Part shown: in pieces, positions 1 through 8,462 of the stretch | Position numbering within the stretch: the first letter of the stretch is position 1 | How the letters are laid out: every line of letters begins with the position of its first letter | Assembly (NCBI GenBank): GCA_021166815.1 | Contig: JAJPEO010000106.1 | Coordinates: 1-13,947 of the forward strand | DNA: 13,947 bases | Direction of reading: 5' to 3' | From: Nocardioides sp. | GTDB taxonomy: Bacteria > Actinomycetota > Actinomycetes > Propionibacteriales > Nocardioidaceae | The notes under the pieces: generated by a model | The model's input: the letters and a program-made list of their open reading frames with translations, nothing else | The model's database searches: none | Told to the model about the DNA's origin: nothing | Made by a program: the position numbers and the translations under genes

Positions 1-1
1 G

Positions 2-487
2 GCGGACACGCCGTACTGGCGGCTCCTGCTGGCGCTGTTCATCATGGGTCTGGGCATGGGCGCCACGATGATGCCCATCATGACCGCGGCCCTGGCCACG
101 CTCACCGACCACAACATCGCGCGCGGCTCGACCCTGCTCAACATCCAGCAGCAGGTCGCGGCTTCGATCGGCACGGCGCTCTTCTCGGTGATCCTCACCA
201 ACGAGTTCGTGAAGTCCTCCGCGATCAAGCAGGCCGGGGCGATCAACCAGGTCGCCGACAACAGCGACGACCCCGCCGTCCTCGCCCAGGCGGCCCAGCA
301 GCTCGGCATCGACCCGGCCGGGCTCGAGGGCATCTTCGGCACGGCCCTGCACGACATGGCCGGCGGCTTCGCCACGGTGTTCGTCGTCGCGACGGTGCTG
401 GTGGCCGCCTGCCTGATCCCGGCCTTCTTCCTGCCGCGCCGCCCCGCAGAGACTCCGGTCGACCCGACCGTGATGGCTGGCCACTGA
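2..487 (+). CDS. MFS exporter, DHA2 (EmrB/QacA-like) family, C-terminal part
   Basis: This is the 3' end of a drug/proton antiporter gene; the 5' part lies outside the window. The reading frame is open from base 2 to TGA at 485-487 and gives about 161 residues. Visible are a hydrophobic helix with a glycine-rich stretch (LFIMGLGMGATMMPIMTAAL), then TDHNIARGSTLLNIQQQVA, the conserved block before the penultimate helices of 14-TM DHA2 exporters. A helix (IGTALFSVILT), a roughly 70-residue loop and a final helix (ATVFVVATVLVAACLIPAFF) follow, with a short basic tail (PRRPAE). Proteins of this family export toxic organic compounds using the proton gradient; the substrate cannot be read from this fragment. 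The internal ATG at 44 lies inside a membrane helix and is not the start. A hairpin 24 bp after the stop probably ends the transcript. Confidence 0.85.
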   Translation, partial: ADTPYWRLLLALFIMGLGMGATMMPIMTAALATLTDHNIARGSTLLNIQQQVAASIGTALFSVILTNEFVKSSAIKQAGAINQVADNSDDPAVLAQAAQQLGIDPAGLEGIFGTALHDMAGGFATVFVVATVLVAACLIPAFFLPRRPAETPVDPTVMAGH

Positions 488-510
488 CGCAACCCGTCAT
501 CGGCCACACA

Positions 511-547
511 GGAGCCGCCGCAGACCACACCAGGTCGCGGCGGCTCC
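511..547 (+). terminator. Hairpin terminator after the left MFS gene
   Basis: An 11 bp perfect stem (GGAGCCGCCGC at 511-521 paired with GCGGCGGCTCC at 537-547) closes a 15 nt loop. It lies 24 bp after the MFS stop codon. There is no T-tract, as is common for actinobacterial hairpin terminators. Termination activity is inferred from position and structure only. Confidence 0.6.
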
Positions 548-574
548 GCCGTTGTGGGCGGTCTCGCCGCGCGT

Positions 575-627
575 TACCGAACAGTCAGGGGGTCTGGGCG
601 GCGTCCGGACCCCCTGACTGTTCGGTA
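575..627. repeat. Long hairpin, copy 1 of a repeated pair
   Basis: This is a 23 bp inverted repeat with a 7 nt loop (GCGGCGT, 598-604); its only imperfection is one T/G pair near the loop. The arms begin TACCGAACAGTCAGGGGGTC. Bases 572-627 match 1761-1816 with a single substitution, which falls in the loop. It lies between the MFS gene and the start of the DUF559-like gene, 23 bp before the latter's GTG. It could be a second terminator for the MFS gene, a dispersed palindromic repeat, or a boundary of the gene cassette. Confidence 0.9.
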
Positions 628-650
628 GCGGCTGCCGGGGGCCGGGGGCT

Positions 651-1730
651 GTGGACGAGACCGGCGGCGTACGTCCGACCTGGGCCATCCTCGTGGCCGT
701 GGCCAGGCACCGGTGGGACCCCGTCGCCGCCCGCGTACCCGTGGTGCACCCCCGGCGCGTCGGGCCGGGGCTCACCGCCGACCAGGCACGCGGTGGGCGA
801 TGGCGACGTACGGGGTCTGGCCTCCACGTGCCATCCGACGTCGACGGGCAGGTCCCGCAGCAGCGCGTCGTCGAGGTCGCGGCCACCCTGCCCCCGGGCG
901 GCGCCGTGACCGGGTGGGCCGCCTGCCTGCTCGCCGGGGCCGCGTGGTTCGACGGCGTCGACCAGGACGGCACGACGCCGCTGCCGGTGCCGGTGGCGGT
1001 GGGCCACCGGGGTGGCGTACGCCGGCGCCCGGAGATCCGGGTCTCCTTCGAACGGCTGCCGGAGTGGGAGGTGTGGAGCCGCTACGGAGTCCGGGTGACC
1101 CGGCCCGAGCGCGCGGTCTTCGACGAGATGCGGGCCCACGGGGAGCGGGAGGCACTCGTGGTGCTCGAGTCCGCCCTCGCCGGACGCCTCACCTCGCTGC
1201 CCCGGATGGCGGCCTACGCCGCTGCCCGTCGCGCCGCCCGGCGGCGCGCCGTGGCCGACTGGGCCCTGGCCCGCGCGCGAGGGCGTGCGAGGTCGCCCCT
1301 CGAGGTCAGGGTGCGCACGCTCGCCGAGGAGGACGCGGGCTGGGCCCCGATGGAGGTCAACGTCGTGGTCGAGGACCTCGCCGGCCGACGCATCGGCGAG
1401 GTGGACGCCATCGACATGGAGGCGGGCGCCGTGATCGAGATCGACGGAGCCGACCACCGACAGGCGGCTCAGCAGACATGGGACATCACCAAGGAGGAGA
1501 ACCTGAGGCGCCTGGGCCTGGAGGTGACGCGGGTGACGTACGCCCACACCCGGGAGCCGGGGGCGCTCGTCGAGCGGTTGCGGTCGGTGCGGGGCCGGGC
1601 CCGGTTCGCCGCGGCGCAGGAGAGGCAGTGGCGGCTGCGCCCGCCGGCCCTCGACCTCGAGGCATGGCTGGCCGAGCGCGAGGCCACCGCGTTGTGGGCC
1701 GAGCACCTGCCACGTCCACATTCCGCCTGA
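651..1730 (+). CDS. DUF559/Vsr-fold protein with AbiEi-like N-terminal region
   Basis: This 359-residue protein resembles a family that is, to my knowledge, multi-copy in Nocardioides and unassigned in function. The N-terminal half (about 35-180) has the layout of AbiEi-type antitoxin proteins: a tryptophan/arginine patch (GGRWRRTGSGLHVP), then AVTGWAA and later RPERAVFDEMR. The C-terminal part (about 214-310) looks like the DUF559 restriction-endonuclease fold: SPLEVR (Glu218), GEVDAID (Asp252), VIEIDGADH (263-269), D278 with KEENL, then GLEVTRV. These match the Vsr/DUF559 order of acidic residue, D, xEhDGxxH, D..R...L and G..V.R. Nuclease activity is not shown. The GTG at 651 follows a G-rich stretch without a clear Shine-Dalgarno sequence; GTG at 741 is a plausible later start. 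No partner toxin gene is adjacent. Near-identical hairpins flank the gene, and it converges with recQ. Confidence 0.8.
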   Translation: MDETGGVRPTWAILVAVARHRWDPVAARVPVVHPRRVGPGLTADQARGGRWRRTGSGLHVPSDVDGQVPQQRVVEVAATLPPGGAVTGWAACLLAGAAWFDGVDQDGTTPLPVPVAVGHRGGVRRRPEIRVSFERLPEWEVWSRYGVRVTRPERAVFDEMRAHGEREALVVLESALAGRLTSLPRMAAYAAARRAARRRAVADWALARARGRARSPLEVRVRTLAEEDAGWAPMEVNVVVEDLAGRRIGEVDAIDMEAGAVIEIDGADHRQAAQQTWDITKEENLRRLGLEVTRVTYAHTREPGALVERLRSVRGRARFAAAQERQWRLRPPALDLEAWLAEREATALWAEHLPRPHSA

Positions 1731-1762
1731 ATTCCGGCGGGGCTCGCGAGGGACCACGACCG

Positions 1763-1817
1763 TTACCGAACAGTCAGGGGGTCTGGGGGGCGTCCGGACC
1801 CCCTGACTGTTCGGTAA
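1763..1817. repeat. Long hairpin, copy 2; shared terminator of converging genes
   Basis: A 24 bp inverted repeat (one T/G pair) with loop GGGGCGT (1787-1793). It differs from the copy at 575-627 by one loop base, and its stem is one pair longer. It lies 32 bp after the DUF559-like gene on the plus strand and 16 bp after the recQ stop on the minus strand. It is thus well placed as a bidirectional terminator. No T-tract is present. Confidence 0.9.
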
Positions 1818-1833
1818 GGCTCGGGCGCTGCGA

Positions 1834-3969
<2,136 letters not shown>

Positions 3970-3976
3970 GCCCCCT

Positions 3977-3982
3977 TGTCTA
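3977..3982 (-). promoter_or_regulatory. Possible -10 box of recQ
   Basis: On the minus strand TAGACA lies exactly 7 nt before the recQ ATG. It departs from TANNNT only at the last base. If functional, transcription would start near the A of ATG. However, AAGGGGG between the box and the ATG could also act as a closely spaced ribosome binding site, so this is the weakest of the five such boxes here. Confidence 0.35.
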
Positions 3983-4001
3983 CCAACCCGCACCGACGCA
4001 G

Positions 4002-4037
4002 CGCGCCGGCCCTCCACAGGTGTGGGGGGCCGGCGCG
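4002..4037 (-). terminator. Hairpin terminator between SGNH hydrolase and recQ
   Basis: A nearly perfect 17 bp stem (CGCGCCGGCCCTCCACA at 4002-4018 with 4021-4037, one T/G mismatch) lies 16 bp after the SGNH hydrolase stop on the minus strand and 32 bp before the recQ start. It probably separates the two transcripts. In practice the loop opens to a few bases. There is no T-tract. Confidence 0.7.
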
Positions 4038-4053
4038 ACTTTCTCCGCGACGG

Positions 4054-5067
4054 CTACTGCGTGTTGCGGGCGAGCCAGCGGTCGATGTCGATCCCGGCCT
4101 TGCGGGCGGCGATCCGGGCACGGCGCGTGCTCAGGTCGGGGATGCGGAACTCCTTGGGCTGGATGGTGCGGTCGGCAGCGGCGTACGTGCGCTGGCGCTC
4201 GGCCTGGGCCTCCGCGGTCGTCGCCGACTCGGCGATCAGGGCGCTGGTGACCGTCAGCGTCGCGCCGGTGAGGACGGGGCTCACGGTCGGGGTGTAGCCG
4301 TAGGCGTGCCCGCTGACCTTGGGGTGGTAGCTCTCCGAGATCGGGTTGGACAGGCCGTTGATCCACTCGTCGGCGTCGCAGACGGCGTGGCCGATGAAGC
4401 GGCTGGTCGGGTTGGCGAAGGTGAAGCCCTTGGCCGAGGCGGCGCTGGCGAGCCTGGAGTTGAGCAGGTCGGCGGTGTAGTTGAGGCGCGACTCCTCCGC
4501 CGGGGAGAACCAGGTGAGGGCGTTGCAGTCCTCGCCCATGAAGATGCGCGGGTAGCCCACGACGACGACCTTGGCGTTGGGCGCCTTGCTGCGGATCGAG
4601 GTGTAGAGCGTGGAGAGCCGACCCGGCAGCGTGTTGTTGATGAAGCTCTGGGCGGTGTCGATCGCCGCGTTGCAGTTGCTCGCCCACCACGGCAGCGCGC
4701 ACTCGGTGAGCACGTCGGCGAAGCCGGCGTCGTTGCCGCCCACCGAGATCGAGACGTAGTTGGTCGCGCTGCTCAGCGCGCCCAGCTGGGTGTTGGTGAC
4801 GTCGGGGATCGTCGCGCCGGAGCAGGCGCGGAAGTTGAGGCTGTAGCCGCGGGCCGTCGCGATGAGGCTCGGGTAGGCGGAGGTCGATCGCTGGCAGCTG
4901 GTGCCGTCGTTGATGTAGGACCGCGTGCCGGTGCCGGAGGAGTAGGAGTCACCGAGGGCGACGTACGACGGGGCGGCGGCCTGGGCGGGCAGCTGGGCGA
5001 GCAGCGGGCTCAGGCAGGCGAGGGCGGCGGCGACCGCCATCAGGAGACGACGAGTGGATCCGAGCAC
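4054..5067 (-). CDS. Secreted SGNH/GDSL-family lipase or esterase
   Basis: A 337-residue exported hydrolase of the Streptomyces scabies esterase / S. coelicolor lipase type. The signal peptide spans about 1-31 (RR, hydrophobic core, AQAAA). Block I is GDSYSSG with nucleophile Ser41; block III is GGND (110-113); block V has ESYHPKVSGH with catalytic His248. The residue three before this His is Glu245 rather than Asp, in line with the Ser-His dyads of this subgroup. Cys58, 82, 123, 132, 181 and 230 could form the three disulfides typical of the family. About 80 residues follow block V (258-337): a Thr/Val/Ala-rich part, then an Arg-rich helical tail (RRARIAARKAGIDIDRW), beyond the usual end of the catalytic domain. 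The GTG start at 5067 is well supported by GGAGG seven bases upstream. It likely cleaves ester bonds of lipids outside the cell; the substrate is unknown. Confidence 0.92.
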   Translation of the reverse strand: MLGSTRRLLMAVAAALACLSPLLAQLPAQAAAPSYVALGDSYSSGTGTRSYINDGTSCQRSTSAYPSLIATARGYSLNFRACSGATIPDVTNTQLGALSSATNYVSISVGGNDAGFADVLTECALPWWASNCNAAIDTAQSFINNTLPGRLSTLYTSIRSKAPNAKVVVVGYPRIFMGEDCNALTWFSPAEESRLNYTADLLNSRLASAASAKGFTFANPTSRFIGHAVCDADEWINGLSNPISESYHPKVSGHAYGYTPTVSPVLTGATLTVTSALIAESATTAEAQAERQRTYAAADRTIQPKEFRIPDLSTRRARIAARKAGIDIDRWLARNTQ

Positions 5068-5074
5068 GAGAAGA

Positions 5075-5079
5075 CCTCC
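5075..5079 (-). promoter_or_regulatory. Ribosome binding site deciding the GTG start of the SGNH hydrolase
   Basis: On the minus strand GGAGG is separated from the GTG at 5067 by 7 nt. This is one of only a few clear Shine-Dalgarno sequences in the window, and the only one among the minus-strand genes with good spacing. Confidence 0.8.
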
Positions 5080-5104
5080 GAGAGTGTGGGGACGTCACCG
5101 AAGA

Positions 5105-5120
5105 AGTGACGGGGGTCACA
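5105..5120 (-). promoter_or_regulatory. CRP/GlxR-like operator upstream of the SGNH hydrolase
   Basis: On the minus strand the sequence is TGTGA-CCCCCG-TCACT, matching the CRP/GlxR consensus TGTGA-N6-TCACA at 9 of 10 defined positions. It lies 38-53 bp upstream of the hydrolase start and overlaps a possible -10 box (TAGTGT at 5118-5123). That overlap would fit repression, or a different promoter position. A third half-site (GTCAC, 5094-5098) forms a second inverted repeat with GTGAC at 5106-5110. The regulator is inferred from the consensus only. Confidence 0.5.
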
Positions 5121-5156
5121 CTAGGGATCCGCAGGCCTTCCGGGAAGAGCAGCGAT

Positions 5157-5948
5157 TCAGACCCGCCGCAGGCGCGGCGGCCCGCTCGGCCGCGTCGCGT
5201 CGCGGAACGACTCGCCGTCGAGCAGGGGCACCACCTCGCTGACGTCGTGCACGGCCGAGATCTCCACGTCGGCGGTGAAGCCGGCCTCGACCAGTTCACG
5301 GCCGCTCGCGCAGTCGAGGAGGTCGTCGGGCAACGACGCCGCCTGCCACGCCGCCAACGCCACCCGCGCCTCGGGCGAGCAGTCGTCGAAGCCGAGCAGC
5401 TGCAGGCTCTCCACGATCGCGCCCGCCCCCCACAGGTCCTCGACCGCGGGGCGCAACGTGTCGTCGGGCCACCGCTCACCCGCTGGCACCAGGACCACGC
5501 TGGCGCCCTCGCCGATGCGCGGTGCGAGCCAGCGCGCCACCGCCGGCGCGTTGCGCAGGCACGCGCCCAGCACCGTCGTCCCGGCCCCGGCCAGGGCGGT
5601 GGCGATCGTCGAGCCGTTGGGCGAGGGCAGCACCAGCCGCTCGATCCCCTCGACCTCAGCCAGGCTCGCCGGGGACAGCGACACGTGCCGCGCATCGGTG
5701 CCGGCCAGCGCCTCGAACCGGCCGATCGCCAGCGTCGCCCCGTGGCGCAGGGCGTGCTCGGTGGCCCGGCTGTCCTTCCAGCGGTAGGGGAACACCTCGA
5801 TGCCGCGGTCCAGCGCGACCGTCAGCGTGGTCGTGAACGACAGCACGTCGACGACGACGGCGTACGTCGCGCCCACCTCGGCCGCACCCGTGGGCCCCCA
5901 CTCGCACCGGATGGAGTACGCACCCTGGTCGTGGCCGGGCTTGCTCAC
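5157..5948 (-). CDS. comB: ComB family protein (2-phosphosulfolactate phosphatase-like)
   Basis: A 263-residue protein of the ComB family. The named archaeal member removes phosphate from 2-phosphosulfolactate in coenzyme M synthesis. Family marks are VVDVLSFTTTLTVAL (32-46), LPSPNGST (107-114), LGACLRN (127-133), VPAGERW (154-160) and, near the C-terminus, DCASGRELVEAGF followed by DVEISAVHDVSEVVPLLDGESF. Length and motifs suggest an intact enzyme. Actinobacteria are not known to make coenzyme M, so the substrate here is uncertain; the symbol marks the family, not a proven role. The start is GTG at 5948, 15 bp after the universal stress protein stop, without a clear Shine-Dalgarno sequence. 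The two are probably co-transcribed. No hairpin follows the gene. Confidence 0.85.
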   Translation of the reverse strand: MSKPGHDQGAYSIRCEWGPTGAAEVGATYAVVVDVLSFTTTLTVALDRGIEVFPYRWKDSRATEHALRHGATLAIGRFEALAGTDARHVSLSPASLAEVEGIERLVLPSPNGSTIATALAGAGTTVLGACLRNAPAVARWLAPRIGEGASVVLVPAGERWPDDTLRPAVEDLWGAGAIVESLQLLGFDDCSPEARVALAAWQAASLPDDLLDCASGRELVEAGFTADVEISAVHDVSEVVPLLDGESFRDATRPSGPPRLRRV

Positions 5949-5963
5949 CGCAGTCGGCCCGTC

Positions 5964-6425
5964 TCAGTCAGGGTTGTTGGGGACGACCAGCACCGGGACG
6001 GTCGTGTGGCGCACGACCTGGTTCGCGGTCGACCCGAACCGCAACCCCTTGAAGCCACCGCCACCGCGGGCGCCCACGACGAGCATCTCGGCGCCCTCGG
6101 CCGCCGCGAGCAGGCGTTCGGTCGCCTGGCCGCGCACCGCGTGCAGCTGCACCTCGAGGCCGTTCTCGACCACTCCGATCGCCTCCATGTGCGCGGCGAG
6201 CTCGTCGAGCACGGCCTTCTCGAACTCGTCGAAGGGCGGGACATAGCCCGGCTCCATGGTGTCGGGGCGAGGCGCGGTCGTGATGCTCCAGACGCGCACG
6301 ACGTGCAGCGGCACACCGAGCCTGCGGGCCAGGCCGGCGGCGTACTTCACTGCCACGCTCGCGACCTTCGAGCCATCGTGGCCCACCACCACGCCGCCGT
6401 TGATGTCCACGTCCGTCCTGGTCAT
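5964..6425 (-). CDS. Universal stress protein (UspA domain, ATP-binding type)
   Basis: A 153-residue single-domain, cytoplasmic Usp protein. It begins with the typical first strand, VVVGHDGS (12-19), followed by VKYAAGLARRLGVPLHVVRVW. It carries the ATP-binding signature G-2x-G-9x-G(S/T) as GARGGGGFKGLRFGST near residues 117-132, then VVRHTTVPVLVV, the closing strand. Members with this signature bind ATP and are linked to stress tolerance or dormancy; the exact role is not readable. The ATG at 6425 is 6 nt after a TAGGGT box, suggesting a leaderless transcript. The ComB-family gene follows 15 bp downstream and probably shares the transcript. An alternating CG/CA tract lies just upstream of the promoter. 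Confidence 0.93.
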   Translation of the reverse strand: MTRTDVDINGGVVVGHDGSKVASVAVKYAAGLARRLGVPLHVVRVWSITTAPRPDTMEPGYVPPFDEFEKAVLDELAAHMEAIGVVENGLEVQLHAVRGQATERLLAAAEGAEMLVVGARGGGGFKGLRFGSTANQVVRHTTVPVLVVPNNPD

Positions 6426-6431
6426 GGCCCA

Positions 6432-6437
6432 ACCCTA
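6432..6437 (-). promoter_or_regulatory. Probable -10 box of usp (leaderless start)
   Basis: On the minus strand TAGGGT matches the actinobacterial -10 pattern TANNNT and lies 6 nt before the ATG at 6425. Transcription would then begin at or next to the start codon. I see no -35 element resembling TTGAC. Confidence 0.55.
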
Positions 6438-6441
6438 GTCC

Positions 6442-6459
6442 CGCGCGCACGCGCGCACG
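6442..6459. repeat. 18 bp alternating pyrimidine-purine tract
   Basis: Eighteen bases strictly alternate C/G with two C/A steps (CGCGCGCACGCGCGCACG). The tract lies 4 bp upstream of the usp -10 box, in the 53 bp gap between the M13 peptidase and usp. Such tracts can adopt Z-DNA under negative supercoiling; whether this one does so is unknown. Confidence 0.7.
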
Positions 6460-6478
6460 GGGGTCGAAGGTCCCGGCT

Positions 6479-8422
6479 TCACCAGATCCGGACGCGCGCC
6501 TCCGGGTCGAGCCACAGCCCGTCGCCGGGACGGGTGTCGAACACCTCGTGGAACTCGTCGAGGTTGCGCACGATGTTGGCGCGGAACTCCGCCGGGCTGT
6601 GCGGGTCGACGGTGAGCAGCTGCAGCGCCTGCTCCTTGCGGCGCTTGGTGCGCCACACGTGGGCCCAGTTGAGGAAGAGCGTGCGCCGATCGTCCTCGGA
6701 GGCCTCGCCGCCCTGGCTGATCACGTACGCCTTGTGGGCGATCGTGAGGCCGCCGAGGTCGCCGATGTTCTCGCCCACGGTCAGCTGGCCGTTGACGTGC
6801 TCGCCCGGCAGCTCACGGGGCTCGAAGGCGTCGTACTGGGCGACGAGGGCGCGCGACTTCCCCTCGAACGCCGTCTTGTCGTCGGCCGTCCACCAGTCGT
6901 GGAGGTTGCCGTCGCCGTCGTACTGGGCGCCCTGGTCGTCGAAGCCGTGGCCGATCTCGTGGCCGATGACGGCGCCGATGCCGCCGTAGTTCTCGGCCGG
7001 CTCGGCGTCGGGGCTGAAGAACGGGGGCTGCAGGATCGCCGCCGGGAAGCAGATCTCGTTGGTGCCGGGGTGGTAGTAGGCGTTGACCGTCTGGGGCAGC
7101 ATCAGCCACTCCTCGCGGTCGACCGGCTGGCCGACCTTGGCCAGCTCGCGGTCGGTCTCGTACGCCGCGCTCGCGGCCACGTTGGCGAGCAGGTCGTCGG
7201 CGGAGACCTCCAGCGCGGAGTAGTCGCGGAACTGCGAGGGGTAGCCGATCTTGGGGTAGAACTTCTCCAGCTTGGCGTACGCCTTCTGCTTGGTCTCCTC
7301 GCCCATCCAGTCGAGCTTCTCGATGGAGGCGCGGTAGGCCTTGACCAGGTTGGCGACCAGCTCGTCCATCATCTGCTTGGACTCCGGCGGGAAGTGGCGC
7401 GCGACGTAGACCTTGCCGACGGCCTCGCCGATCGCGCCCTCGACGAAGGCGACCCCGCGCTTCCAGCGCTCGCGCAGCTCGGGGGTGCCGTTGAGGGTGC
7501 GGCCGTAGAAGTCGAAGTTGGTCTCGACGAAGGCCTCGGAGAGGTAGGACGCCCGACCGCGCAGGATGCGGGTGTGGAGCAGGTCGCGCCACGTCTCGAT
7601 CGGGGTCTCCTCCAGCACCACCGACAGGTGCTCGAAGAAGTCGGGCTGCATGACGATGCTGCGCGCCAGCGTCACCTCGGACCCGCCCAGCGCCTCGACC
7701 CATGCGTCGAAGTCGAAGGCCGGGCACAACGCCTTGAGCTCGTCGATCGTCTTGTGGTTGGTGGTCTTCTGGACCTCGCGGGTCTGCGACGCCTCCCAGT
7801 GCCCCTCGGCCAGCCGGGTCTCGAAGGCCAGCACCGCCGCCGCGGTCTCGGCAGGCGTGGGGTGCTCGCCGAGCTCGAGCAGGCGCGTCATGTAGGCGAC
7901 GTAGGCCTCGCGGATCTCGGCGAACTTGTCCTCGCGGTAGTAGGACTCGTCGGGCAGGCCGAGGCCGCCCTGGGCGAGGTAGACGATGTTGCGCGAGGCG
8001 TCGCCACGGTCGGGGGTGATGTACGAGCCGAACAGCCCGCCGCCGCCGATGCGCTCGTAGGCCCCGAGGAACCGCGCGAGGTCGCGCAGGTCGGAGACGG
8101 CGTGTGCCTGCTCGAGCAGGGGGCGCACCGGGTCGAGGCCCCGCGCCTCGATGGTCTCGGTGTCCATGAAGGACGCGTACAGGTCGCCGATCTTGCGCTC
8201 GTCGACACTGAGCTCGTCGCTCGGGCGCTCGGCCAGCTCCGTGATGATCTCGCGGACGTCCTGCTCGGCCGCGTCCGCCAGCGCGATGAACGCGCCCCAG
8301 CCGGACTTGTCGGCCGGGATCTCGGCCTCGTCCAGCCACCGGCCGTTGACGTGGCCGAAGAGGTCGTCCTGGGGACGGATGTCGGGGTCCATGCCCTCAC
8401 GGGCGGCGTCGAGAATCGTCAC
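6479..8422 (-). CDS. M13 family zinc metallopeptidase (neprilysin/Zmp1-like)
   Basis: A 647-residue gluzincin endopeptidase. The zinc site is HEIGH (488-492), with the third ligand Glu551 in GENIGDLGG. The substrate-binding NAYY motif (447-450) is followed by HPGTNEICFPAAILQPPFF, and the chain ends in RVRIW, as M13 enzymes end in a tryptophan. There is no signal peptide or membrane anchor, as in mycobacterial Zmp1 (about 660 residues), so it is either cytoplasmic or exported by another route. Substrates are probably peptides or small proteins. I chose GTG at 8422 because TAGGGT lies 7 nt upstream; GTG at 8446 would add eight residues that include this box, and ATG at 8392 would also keep the domain intact. 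The stop is 53 bp before usp, and the oxidoreductase gene ends 40 bp upstream. Confidence 0.93.
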   Translation of the reverse strand: MTILDAAREGMDPDIRPQDDLFGHVNGRWLDEAEIPADKSGWGAFIALADAAEQDVREIITELAERPSDELSVDERKIGDLYASFMDTETIEARGLDPVRPLLEQAHAVSDLRDLARFLGAYERIGGGGLFGSYITPDRGDASRNIVYLAQGGLGLPDESYYREDKFAEIREAYVAYMTRLLELGEHPTPAETAAAVLAFETRLAEGHWEASQTREVQKTTNHKTIDELKALCPAFDFDAWVEALGGSEVTLARSIVMQPDFFEHLSVVLEETPIETWRDLLHTRILRGRASYLSEAFVETNFDFYGRTLNGTPELRERWKRGVAFVEGAIGEAVGKVYVARHFPPESKQMMDELVANLVKAYRASIEKLDWMGEETKQKAYAKLEKFYPKIGYPSQFRDYSALEVSADDLLANVAASAAYETDRELAKVGQPVDREEWLMLPQTVNAYYHPGTNEICFPAAILQPPFFSPDAEPAENYGGIGAVIGHEIGHGFDDQGAQYDGDGNLHDWWTADDKTAFEGKSRALVAQYDAFEPRELPGEHVNGQLTVGENIGDLGGLTIAHKAYVISQGGEASEDDRRTLFLNWAHVWRTKRRKEQALQLLTVDPHSPAEFRANIVRNLDEFHEVFDTRPGDGLWLDPEARVRIW

Positions 8423-8429
8423 GTGGCCG

Positions 8430-8435
8430 ACCCTA
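8430..8435 (-). promoter_or_regulatory. Probable -10 box of the M13 peptidase (leaderless start)
   Basis: On the minus strand TAGGGT lies 7 nt before the GTG at 8422, with the same geometry as at usp, the oxidoreductase and the lipoprotein gene. It favours 8422 over 8446 as the start. No clear -35 element is visible. Confidence 0.5.
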
Positions 8436-8462
8436 ACCCGCGCCACCCACAGACCGCCCGGA

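Noticed and set aside
651..1730. A complete AbiE-type toxin-antitoxin system or phage-defence island
   Set aside because: The N-terminal half is AbiEi-like, but there is no AbiEii-type nucleotidyltransferase gene beside it and no other defence gene in the window.
585..1757. A 390-codon minus-strand frame opposite the DUF559-like gene, and a 611-codon plus-strand frame from 713
   Set aside because: Both lack motifs and run through the hairpins. The frame at 651-1730 has recognisable family blocks and ends sensibly before the hairpin.
575..1817. The repeated hairpins as a CRISPR array or an insertion sequence
   Set aside because: There are only two units, 1.2 kb apart with a gene between them and no regular spacers; no transposase or cas gene is present and no target duplication is visible.
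3970..4017. Upstream start for recQ at 4017
   Set aside because: It lies inside the hairpin between the hydrolase and recQ; the added residues (MEGRRAASVRVGRQGG) match no RecQ feature, and 3969 has better upstream signals.
5124..5156. A terminator after the ComB-family gene
   Set aside because: Only CTTCC/GGAAG with a one-base loop is found, too tight for a hairpin.
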